A stretch of DNA of 59,203 bases, taken from Planctomycetia bacterium. Its GTDB lineage: Bacteria; Planctomycetota; Planctomycetia; Pirellulales; UBA1268. The notes under the pieces are model-generated. The model was given only the letters and a program-made list of their open reading frames with translations, did not search any database and was not told the DNA's origin. The stretch spans positions 1 to 59,203 of the forward strand of contig BJHK01000024.1 of the NCBI GenBank assembly GCA_014192425.1. The letters run 5' to 3'. Positions 52,009 to 59,203 of this stretch are shown here, piece after piece; positions within the stretch are counted from its first letter, which is position 1; every line of letters begins with the position of its first letter. A program made the translations under genes and the position numbers.

Positions 52009-55000
52009 ATGGACGTCTTTCGGCTGCTGCTCTGTGTCGGGCTCGGACTGCTTCTGTGGAAGGCGCAGGTTCGCGGCGTTCGGCCGGTCCGGGAATTTTT
52101 CCTGTGGGGCGTGGACTACCCGTTCCAGTTCCTGATCACCGTCGTGCTCATCCTCGTGATCTGGGGTGGTCTCGGGGGATCATTCGGGCTCCAAGGGCTT
52201 TTCCTCGACGAGGATCCGCTCACCCAAGTGCTCCTGGGAGGCACGGTGATGCTGCTCTTCGCCGCGATCGTCGTGCACTATGTTGCGCTCGGCACGTCGC
52301 GCCGCGGCTGGTGGGCATCGCTGCACGGGCTCACCGGCGTGCTCCGCGGCCTGGAGGCCGTGTCCGACCCGCGGCGTCCCGTGCACTCGGCGCTTGCCAA
52401 CGGGTTTCTCGAGCAACTCACCGCGACGGACATCGAGGCGATCGACATCGTCGCCCGACGTGAGGAAGCCGATCCTGGAGGGCGGCATCTCCCACGCACG
52501 GCTCTCGATCTCGAACTCCGCGACGCGATCGGGAGCACTCCCTTTCGGATGCTCGTCGCGCCGGCGATCTTCCTCGTGAAAGGAATCGGTCTCGTATTTC
52601 TCGTGGGGATCGTTCCGGTCGTTTTGCTGCCGCTCGTACATCGCGACACCCCTGCGATCTTCGAGAGGGTCCCGTGGCTCGTGGGCGTGTGCCTCGGGTA
52701 CATCATCGGGCTCATGCTCTTCTGCTGGACAACCCGCTGGCTCGGCGAAGCAGCCGGCTGGAACCGGCCCGATGGCGTCGCGGACGATTCCAAAGCCCCT
52801 CAGCACGAGGCCATCCTTGCCATCCTTCGCCGGTGGGAAGCCGAACGGGGCATTGCCGCGGCAACGGCAACGCTTCCACCACAGGCCAGGCCCTCGCCTC
52901 CCCCCACCTGGCTCGTGGTACTGACGTGGTTTTTTCTCGTTCATTCAGCCGTCACTCTCCTGCTGCCGGAGTCGCTGACAGCGCATTGGATCGACTGGCC
53001 CGAGCGCAATCTTGCCATCGAGGACGCGGCCGGCGGGCCAGCGCGATCGATGCTCACCACGAATTTTCCATGGCTGCCCGCAGGCGTTCTTGCGGCCGAA
53101 GGAATCGTGGCCGTTCTGCTTGCCAGCCTGCAACGTCGGGTCGCCCATTCAGCCGTGGCTCACGCTCGCACTCCCGCCTGGCGTCACGTTCTTGCCGCAG
53201 CCATCTCCACGATGGTGCATCTGCTTCGGGCCCCATGGCTCCAGCGACTGGCAATTGTCCTCGCGGCGGCGATCGCCCTCGCCTCGCTTGGCGTGACGCT
53301 CGTTCTCCGGCCCGAGGCGACCCACTCAGCCTGGGTCGGCCTGCGTGGGTACGCCTCGCTCGGTGCCATCCTTGTCACCTGGCTTGGCATCTTCTGGCTT
53401 GCCACCCACGCGGCGATCGGCGGAGGCGCCCGCACACCACTCGAACAGCGGGCCGCCATCGTCGGCCTCGCAGGACTCACCGTCCTGCATGTGCTCGGCG
53501 CAGCTCCACTGATCATCGCGCCGCTGGCGGCCACCGGGGCCATCCTCTCCGGATCGCGAACGCTCTCGAGCCTCTGGCAAGGATCACCGCCGGCCTGGCT
53601 GCGCCCGGGCTGGGCAATCGTGCTGGCCGTCATCGCGGCAGTGTCCCTGGTTCTTGCCTCACAGTCCGATGGGATGCATGTCGCCGCCGGAGTCTGGCTC
53701 GGCCTGGCAACCATATTCCTCGGATCGACTTCCCTCGCCGACGTTGCCATCCACCAGCCGATTCTTCTCTACCCGCTCACGGTGGTGCTCGGGTATGTAG
53801 GCTTCGCGATTCCTTATGCCACACTCAGCGAGCGGTGGCTTTCCGCGCTCCCGGCAGCCGGCTCGATCGCCTGCGTGACAGCGCTGTTGGCGGCCGCCTA
53901 CGCGATCCTCGCCCATGCCCGCCCCCGCAGCGCCTTCTTGACCGTCGCAGCCGTCCTCGGTGTGACGGTCCTCGTCAACGGTACGGCGCTCTTTGTCGCG
54001 CCCAACGAGTTCAAGGGCATGTTCCCCAACATGGAGGCCTACTACAGGCTGCCGGTGTACCTCGACTCGCGCGACTATTTTCGAGACACCACGCCATCAA
54101 CAGCCCAGCTTCGCAATCGCGCCGTCACCGAGGATTTCGATCGCATGGCCCGGCAGGGCTTCAGCGAGCGTCTGGCCACCGTCTACTTCACCGTCCAGCC
54201 GCTCCAACGGCGCGCCGACGGCAACCATGTGGTCGTTGTCGATGTCGAAGATCCGCGGAATCGTCTGCGCGCCGTGGCGGGTGATGTGGTCGGCCTGGCA
54301 GCCGAAGAATGGTTCACGATTCGTCTTGATGGCGACGACTGCATCGCTCTCGCGGAAGAGCCGTTCTACCGACGGATCTACCGGCTCTTCGGGTACGACA
54401 GTCTCCACATGATCCGTAACGGCATCATCCGCGGCGCGAGGCGGCGGCTCGTGCGCGGCGATGACGACCGGGCGAGGCGCGGCAACGCCACGACGTACAC
54501 GTTTCTCTCCGATGGTGAGGGAACGCTCGGCGAACCCGCTCCATCAGGAACACGGACCGACACCAACGTGCTCGGCCTTCGCCTCCACGGCCTCGCCGAC
54601 GAGTACCGATCGCTCAAGGCCGAATACGCGCTTATCGGCATGAATTGGCGGGGGCGGGTGGCCGAGGTGCGACACGAGTCACATGCCGACATGTATCGCG
54701 TCGAGTTCACGCTCCCTGCCGGCTCCGAGCCGCTTGATGCGGCACAGCTCCGCACGATGCAGTCGTGGATGGAGCGGTGCCATCTCGACACGCTCCGCTT
54801 GACCGCGTCGGTGCCAGAGCGACTCGCGGTTGCGGGCACGCCGAGTGAGCGGCCGGGTGATTGCCTCGTTCTGGAGGACGCCCGCACCGACGCGCCGGTT
54901 CCCGTGGGTGTGTTCCTTGCCCAAAGCTACGACCACGATGCCTACGATCCCGCCTTCGAGCCATTCTGGACGACTCCCGAGGCGATCCGGCGGACAGTCG

Positions 55001-57066
55001 CCGCGACGCCTGCCTCCGCGCCGCTGCCAGTCATGCCGCCCGACGATGCCGGTTCCACCGCAGGCTTCACGTTTCGCCCCGCGCACGATCGTGGTCTGTT
55101 TGCGGGTCCGAAGGATGCCATCCAGCGCCTCGAAGCCGCGATCGCGAATCGGTCTGGCGAGCCTGTCACCGTCGCCCTTTACAACGCAGGCCGGCTGCGA
55201 TCGGGCGATCGCCTGATCCTCACCTGGAACGGTCGCCACGGTACCGCCAGCGGTCCCGACCTCGCCCGGGCGACGGTCTGTGAGCTGGGGGCGCTGGATG
55301 TGCCGCCTCCCTTCGGCAGGCCATCAACCGCTCCTGCGAAACCACTGCCGCCCGGCGCGATGTGGGCTCGCATAAGGCCGGTGGGGCAGGCGACGGGGGG
55401 GGCAGGATCGTCCCCGCAAGAAAGCCCGAATGCAGACACCAGCACCATCGTGGTGGGTCAGTGGCAGAACCTCCAACTCCTCAACAACGCTGAGGTGCTG
55501 TTCGCCTGGAAGAATCTCGTGGGGCCACGGTGGAAGAACAGAAAGCCGAAGCTCGTGATCGTGACCGTGAGTGGCGGAGGCATTCGCGCGAGCGTGTGGA
55601 CGAGCGTGGTACTCCGCAAACTCGAAGCGACGCTGGGATCCGATTTTCCGTATCACATCCGCTTGGTCACGGGCGCTTCCGGGGGCATGGTGGCGGGGTC
55701 GTATTACGTCGCGTCGCTGCGACCGCCTCCGCCCGAGGTGCTGGCCGGCGGCAGCGCATCCTTTGAAGATCTGCATGGCGTATCGATCGGCAATTTCGTC
55801 GACCGCATGGCCCTCGATCAGCTCGATGCCGTCGCCGGGCGGATGCTGTTTGCCGATCTTCCAGCAACGCTCAATCCGTTCGTCCGCCGCGGCGACCGCG
55901 GCCGCACCCTCGAGGAAACATGGATCCGCTGGACCGGCGGCGACGCGAGCCCGCTGGGCCGGCCGATCCAGTCGTATGCGGCCGACGAGCGGATCGGCTG
56001 GCGACCTTCGCTCGTCTACACGCCGATGATGGTGGAGGATGGGCGGCGCTTGCTCATCAGCAATCTCGACATGGCCTTTGCCACACGTAATGTCGGCGGC
56101 CTGTTGCTCGAACCGTCGTCCCGCAAGATCGAACGCCCCGCGATCCAGGGTGGCGATTTCGATCAGAGCATCCACGAGGAAGACGAGGTCTTTTCGCTTT
56201 CGGCCGTCGAGTGTTTCCGACTCTTTCCCCGCGCTGGCGACTTTCAGATGACGACTGCGATCCGCATGAGTGCGTCGTTTCCTTGGGTATCGCCGGCTTG
56301 CAGTCTGCCCACGCTGCCGCCGCGGCGGGTGGTCGATGCAGGCTACTACGACAACTACGGCATCAACCTGTCGGCACTATGGCTCTCGAAGATGAGTCAG
56401 TGGCTGCAGGAGAACACGTCGGGTGTGCTGGTCGTGCAGATCCGCGACAAAGTGAGTCAGGGAGCGCGCACCGAGGTCGACTTTGATCGTCTCTCGGGCG
56501 ACGATTCCCTGCTCGACCGCCTGGTGTGGAACGGCGGGAGCAAGCTCCTGCAGCCTGGACTCCAGGCGCTGACGACGCCGCTCGTGGGATTGACGAACGC
56601 CCGGCAATGGACGATGGCCTTCCGCAACGACGAGCAGGTCGATCTGCAGGATCTCCTCTTCGACGAGTTGAGTGGCCAGGAGTTTTTCCGGACGGTCGTC
56701 TTTGAATGCCCAGTGGACGTGTCGCTCAATTGGCGGCTCACGGCGAGCGAAAAGGCGATCCTTGTCGGTGGTTTCGGGAGGCCGAACGCCGCTCCCGAAG
56801 GCGAGCTGGAGCGGGTGAAGGATTTTCTGACGGGCCGCGATTCGTACGAGTTTCACAAGTGGCGGCTCGAACACCGGAACCTCCCGGAGTTTCGCCGCGA
56901 GCTCAAGGCCCGGTATGACGAGCAGCTTGCGGCGCTCGGTGTCACGGCAACCGACCGGATCTCGCTCGAGGAGAGCCAAAGCCTCTACGAGAACGTATTG
57001 AAGAACCTCAAGCGCCTGGAACTGCTTGCCGATTGGTGGCATGCCGGCCGCGTCCCAGCACCGTGA
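52009..57066 (+). CDS. Giant multi-pass membrane protein with C-terminal patatin lipase domain
   Basis: The 1685-residue protein starts at ATG 52009 behind GGTAGG. Residues 1-660 hold a dozen or so hydrophobic helices (first ones: LLLCVGLGLLLW, FLITVVLILVIWGG, VMLLFAAIVVHYVAL). A long soluble part follows (about 680-1180). The patatin domain runs about 1180-1640, with the oxyanion loop SGGGIRAS near 1188, the nucleophile Ser1224 in VTGASGGMVAGS, and the partner Asp1443 in VVDAGYYDNYGIN. The dyad is complete, so acyl hydrolase activity is expected. Position in the membrane and control by the N-terminal part are inference. I know no standard family with this layout, and the neighbours give no clue. 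Confidence 0.85.
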   Translation: MDVFRLLLCVGLGLLLWKAQVRGVRPVREFFLWGVDYPFQFLITVVLILVIWGGLGGSFGLQGLFLDEDPLTQVLLGGTVMLLFAAIVVHYVALGTSRRGWWASLHGLTGVLRGLEAVSDPRRPVHSALANGFLEQLTATDIEAIDIVARREEADPGGRHLPRTALDLELRDAIGSTPFRMLVAPAIFLVKGIGLVFLVGIVPVVLLPLVHRDTPAIFERVPWLVGVCLGYIIGLMLFCWTTRWLGEAAGWNRPDGVADDSKAPQHEAILAILRRWEAERGIAAATATLPPQARPSPPPTWLVVLTWFFLVHSAVTLLLPESLTAHWIDWPERNLAIEDAAGGPARSMLTTNFPWLPAGVLAAEGIVAVLLASLQRRVAHSAVAHARTPAWRHVLAAAISTMVHLLRAPWLQRLAIVLAAAIALASLGVTLVLRPEATHSAWVGLRGYASLGAILVTWLGIFWLATHAAIGGGARTPLEQRAAIVGLAGLTVLHVLGAAPLIIAPLAATGAILSGSRTLSSLWQGSPPAWLRPGWAIVLAVIAAVSLVLASQSDGMHVAAGVWLGLATIFLGSTSLADVAIHQPILLYPLTVVLGYVGFAIPYATLSERWLSALPAAGSIACVTALLAAAYAILAHARPRSAFLTVAAVLGVTVLVNGTALFVAPNEFKGMFPNMEAYYRLPVYLDSRDYFRDTTPSTAQLRNRAVTEDFDRMARQGFSERLATVYFTVQPLQRRADGNHVVVVDVEDPRNRLRAVAGDVVGLAAEEWFTIRLDGDDCIALAEEPFYRRIYRLFGYDSLHMIRNGIIRGARRRLVRGDDDRARRGNATTYTFLSDGEGTLGEPAPSGTRTDTNVLGLRLHGLADEYRSLKAEYALIGMNWRGRVAEVRHESHADMYRVEFTLPAGSEPLDAAQLRTMQSWMERCHLDTLRLTASVPERLAVAGTPSERPGDCLVLEDARTDAPVPVGVFLAQSYDHDAYDPAFEPFWTTPEAIRRTVAATPASAPLPVMPPDDAGSTAGFTFRPAHDRGLFAGPKDAIQRLEAAIANRSGEPVTVALYNAGRLRSGDRLILTWNGRHGTASGPDLARATVCELGALDVPPPFGRPSTAPAKPLPPGAMWARIRPVGQATGGAGSSPQESPNADTSTIVVGQWQNLQLLNNAEVLFAWKNLVGPRWKNRKPKLVIVTVSGGGIRASVWTSVVLRKLEATLGSDFPYHIRLVTGASGGMVAGSYYVASLRPPPPEVLAGGSASFEDLHGVSIGNFVDRMALDQLDAVAGRMLFADLPATLNPFVRRGDRGRTLEETWIRWTGGDASPLGRPIQSYAADERIGWRPSLVYTPMMVEDGRRLLISNLDMAFATRNVGGLLLEPSSRKIERPAIQGGDFDQSIHEEDEVFSLSAVECFRLFPRAGDFQMTTAIRMSASFPWVSPACSLPTLPPRRVVDAGYYDNYGINLSALWLSKMSQWLQENTSGVLVVQIRDKVSQGARTEVDFDRLSGDDSLLDRLVWNGGSKLLQPGLQALTTPLVGLTNARQWTMAFRNDEQVDLQDLLFDELSGQEFFRTVVFECPVDVSLNWRLTASEKAILVGGFGRPNAAPEGELERVKDFLTGRDSYEFHKWRLEHRNLPEFRRELKARYDEQLAALGVTATDRISLEESQSLYENVLKNLKRLELLADWWHAGRVPAP

Positions 57067-57084
57067 GCACGGCGGACTTCCCCG

Positions 57085-57265
57085 CCCCGAGGAGCTGGAT
57101 CGAAATCTTCCAGTCCACTCGCTGGGCTGCTCGAACAAGCGGGCATTGATCGCCGCAGCCCAGAGTCACCGCGACATCCACGTGTTGCCCGTTGAACTCG
57201 TCCAGCACCTTCGAGGCGTGCGCGGGAGGTCGTCGCTCGAGGACCGCGAACTCGGCTTCCGCGAA
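57085..57265 (-). pseudogene. Arsenate-reductase-like remnant
   Basis: On the minus strand the frame contains HASKVLDEFNGQHVDVAVTL followed by GCGDQCPLVRAAQRVDWKI, which is the middle part of thioredoxin-coupled arsenate reductases. The N-terminal CxxxxxR phosphatase loop and the C-terminus are not found. The frame around it has no ribosome site. It is the only recognisable item in the gap between the patatin protein and the dehydrogenase. Confidence 0.5.
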
Positions 57266-57565
57266 CCAGATGATCCGGCTCGCGGAAGCCGCCGGCATCG
57301 CACTGGCGGCGGACACGACGATCCCACCAGACCGAAGTTCGCGCGAGCCTCGAATCCGCACTCCGCCGTCGGGTATCCTGGTACCGTGCGGCGGACGTTC
57401 CATGCGGCACAGCGACACCCCCGCCATGATCATGAACATGAGGGGCGGCTGCGCACGATCGACCTGGAGAACGGCTTCCGGCCCGAGGACGTCACGGCGG
57501 CTGCGAAGCAGCTCGAGTAACAGCGAGTCTCAGGCACGCCTGCGGATGCCAAGGATGTTGATGAC
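57266..57565. other. Intergenic stretch with no clear gene
   Basis: A short plus-strand run near 57420-57520 (HEGRLRTIDLENGFRPEDVT) looks protein-like and ends at a stop, but it has no start or ribosome site. It may be a remnant. Confidence 0.3.
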
Positions 57566-58567
57566 ATGAACATGCGGGTAGCTTTGCTGGAGGCTTTTTC
57601 CGGCCCCGCGGCAGTCCGTGTCGTCGAACGGCCGGTCCCCGAGCCCCGGCGTGGCGAGATCCTCGTCAAAGTGATCTGTTCCCCGGTGAACCCCTCCGAC
57701 GTTCTGTATTGCTCCGGGGTATACGGTTCTCCGCCTCCCTTGCCGGTCGTTCCGGGGTTCGAGGGCTGCGGGATGGTCGTCAAGTCGGGTGGTGGCTTGA
57801 TCGCCAATCGACTCGTCGGCAAACGCGTGGCCGGGGCCGTGCAATCCGGACAGGGCTTCTGGGCTGAGTATGTCATTCTAAAGGCCGTGGAAGCATTGCC
57901 CGTGCCCGCCCAAGTCAGCGATGAGTCGGCCGCGTCTGCATTCGTCAATCCGCTGACGGCGCTTTCCCTGGCCCGGCCGGTGATCAAGGGCACGCACCGG
58001 GGGATGATTCACAGTGCAGGAGCCTCCCAGTTGGGCCGGATGCTGATCCGTGTGGCGCGGCGGCACGGCTTTCCGTTGATCAACATCGTCCATCGCGCGG
58101 CTCTTGTAGCGGAGCTGAAAGCCGCGGGGGCCGCTCATGTCCTCGACAGCAGCCGGGCCGAGTTCGCGGAATCTCTCACTGCTCTGGCCCGGGATCTGCG
58201 GGCAACCTGGGCCGCAGACGCCGTCGCCGGGAGCATGACCGGCAGCCTGGCCTCGTGCATGCCGGAGGGCAGCACCATCGCGGTCTACGGCGTGCTTTCC
58301 GGAATGGAGTCGGTGGTCAATCCGGGCGATCTGATCTTCCGCGGACAGACCGTCACCGGCTACTGGCTGGCGAGGGAGTTCAAGGATCGCAGCCCGCTTG
58401 GACTCCTGCGGAGTATGCGTCTCCTGCGGAGAGCCAGCCATCTGCTCGATTCCGACTTGCAATCCACGGCACAGGCGCATGTGAAACTCGTGGACATAGC
58501 CGCGATGCTGCCGGAACTCCTCAAGTCCACGAGCAAGGGGAAGATCTATATCCGGCCGGCCGATTGA
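57566..58567 (+). CDS. Medium-chain dehydrogenase, quinone oxidoreductase-like
   Basis: The 333-residue protein belongs to the zinc-free branch of the medium-chain dehydrogenase family. It has ILVKVICSPVNPSDVLYCSG, PVVPGFEGCGMVVKSG, and a nucleotide-binding fold near MIHSAGASQLGRMLIRVARR in place of the usual GxGxxG. These enzymes reduce quinones or enoyl thioesters with NADPH. The start is ATG 57566, or the ATG two codons later. No partner genes nearby. Confidence 0.9.
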   Translation: MNMRVALLEAFSGPAAVRVVERPVPEPRRGEILVKVICSPVNPSDVLYCSGVYGSPPPLPVVPGFEGCGMVVKSGGGLIANRLVGKRVAGAVQSGQGFWAEYVILKAVEALPVPAQVSDESAASAFVNPLTALSLARPVIKGTHRGMIHSAGASQLGRMLIRVARRHGFPLINIVHRAALVAELKAAGAAHVLDSSRAEFAESLTALARDLRATWAADAVAGSMTGSLASCMPEGSTIAVYGVLSGMESVVNPGDLIFRGQTVTGYWLAREFKDRSPLGLLRSMRLLRRASHLLDSDLQSTAQAHVKLVDIAAMLPELLKSTSKGKIYIRPAD

Positions 58568-58748
58568 TCCTTCGCCTCCGTTGGTGGCCGAAGGTTCACT
58601 TAGCCTGGCTGTAGGAATAGTTTTCGACGATCGCCGGCCTCGTCGTCGATCCACCGGACGCCCTCTTTCAGTGCCGACGACTAGGTCCATGGTCGCGGGC
58701 ATGCGGCCGCCTGTCTCACATGAATTCGAAAACGGGTACGATTGAGGC

Positions 58749-59090
58749 ATGTTCGAACATCGTTCTGAACCGCTGTTGCCGGCTGCCAGGTTTTTCTGGC
58801 GTGCCGCCGGCTTTCTGGGACTTTCGGCCGCAGTCATCGGCCTGGCTCTCGGCATCGGGGTATTGGGCTACCACTACCTCGGTGGGCTGCCTTGGATCGA
58901 CGCTCTCGTGAACGCCTCGATGATCCTCGGGGGGATGGGGCCGGTCGACTTGATCACGAGTCATGCAGGCAAGCTCTTCGTTTCGGCCTACGCGCTTTTC
59001 TCAGGGCTGCTGTTCATCGGGGCCGCATCCCTCGTGATGACACCCTTCGTGCACCGCATCATGCACACAATGCACGTCGAGGACGATTGA
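58749..59090 (+). CDS. Small two-helix membrane protein
   Basis: The 113-residue protein has two long hydrophobic helices (FLGLSAAVIGLALGIGVLGY and LFVSAYALFSGLLFIGAASL) joined by a loop with LPWIDALVNASMILGGMGPV. The short C-terminus is rich in His (HRIMHTMHVEDD). The loop between two helices looks a little like the pore region of a two-helix ion channel, but no selectivity motif is present. ATG 58749 follows GAGG. Confidence 0.65.
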   Translation: MFEHRSEPLLPAARFFWRAAGFLGLSAAVIGLALGIGVLGYHYLGGLPWIDALVNASMILGGMGPVDLITSHAGKLFVSAYALFSGLLFIGAASLVMTPFVHRIMHTMHVEDD

Positions 59091-59203
59091 CTGACACCAA
59101 GCCGCTTGCGGTTCGGGGGAGCCTCCGGAGCATGCGTCGATCCGCGGGCGGGGATGAACGCCGTCGCGCTGGCTCCCGGAGGCGGCCATCTGCTGGTGGC
59201 CAC

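Noticed and set aside
59091-59203. Possible start of a WD40-like gene at the right edge
   Set aside because: Only a short run resembling a propeller strand is present before the window ends; too little to support a feature.

Overview
This is a GC-rich chromosomal window from a planctomycete, most likely a member of the Pirellulales. The evidence is a PVC-type CxxCH heme protein fused to an azurin-like domain, a secreted giant protein carrying the planctomycete 'LEPLESRCML' N-terminal motif, the groEL-groES-groEL-dnaJ-grpE chaperone cluster known from Rhodopirellula relatives, and many decayed insertion sequences with REP-like repeats. Many long antisense reading frames are high-GC shadows and are left out.

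Layout. 1-8.6 kb: an IS630-type end truncates a large heme/copper protein gene, followed by a DsbD-type disulfide reductase, an APH-like kinase, and a small PII-like/receiver-like pair. 8.6-17.3 kb: a membrane protein, then a chaperone block on the minus strand (groEL2, groES, groEL1, dnaJ, grpE, fmdB-like, yacG) and an M42 aminopeptidase. 17.3-22.5 kb: short tandem repeats, a possible frameshifted small gene, and a threonine/lysine operon, hom - 'proposed homoserine kinase' of the phosphoglycerate-mutase family - lysC with two tandem ACT pairs. 22.5-24.1 kb: an island with a transposase tail, a MazF-type toxin-antitoxin pair and an RHS/YD fragment, closed by a decayed second copy of the 3' end of lysC. 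24.1-34.6 kb: a bifunctional-nuclease-family protein, valS, and a three-gene translationally coupled operon (DUF2126 transglutaminase, ATP-grasp/alpha-E fusion, transglutaminase) typical of predicted peptide-ligation systems.

34.6-41.1 kb: a polymorphic-toxin locus. A 1357-residue secreted protein ends in a HINT domain and toxin tip, but the tip is cut by an in-frame TAA; the frame continues open for 109 codons after it. Two putative immunity genes follow, one with two CPCC domains and one resembling Imm49. 41.1-51.4 kb: a graveyard of IS91-like, ISL3 and IS3 pieces, nuclease and zinc-ribbon remnants and an 85-bp double-palindrome tandem repeat, between intact cargo genes (fatty acid hydroxylase-like, SUMF1-like, pectate-lyase-like, TacA/TacT-type toxin-antitoxin, fasciclin, DUF6915-like, LuxR-type regulator, and a second MazF-type pair). 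52-57 kb: a 1685-residue protein with a long multi-pass membrane half and a C-terminal patatin lipase domain. 57-59.2 kb: an arsenate-reductase remnant, a quinone-oxidoreductase-like dehydrogenase and a small two-helix membrane protein.

The most unusual objects are the nonsense-interrupted HINT toxin with two candidate immunity genes, the membrane-patatin giant, the lysC-tail duplication that brackets a toxin-antitoxin island, the PII-like protein with a shortened T-loop beside a degenerate receiver, and the double-palindrome tandem repeat. All family names rest on reading motifs by eye; no database search was run.
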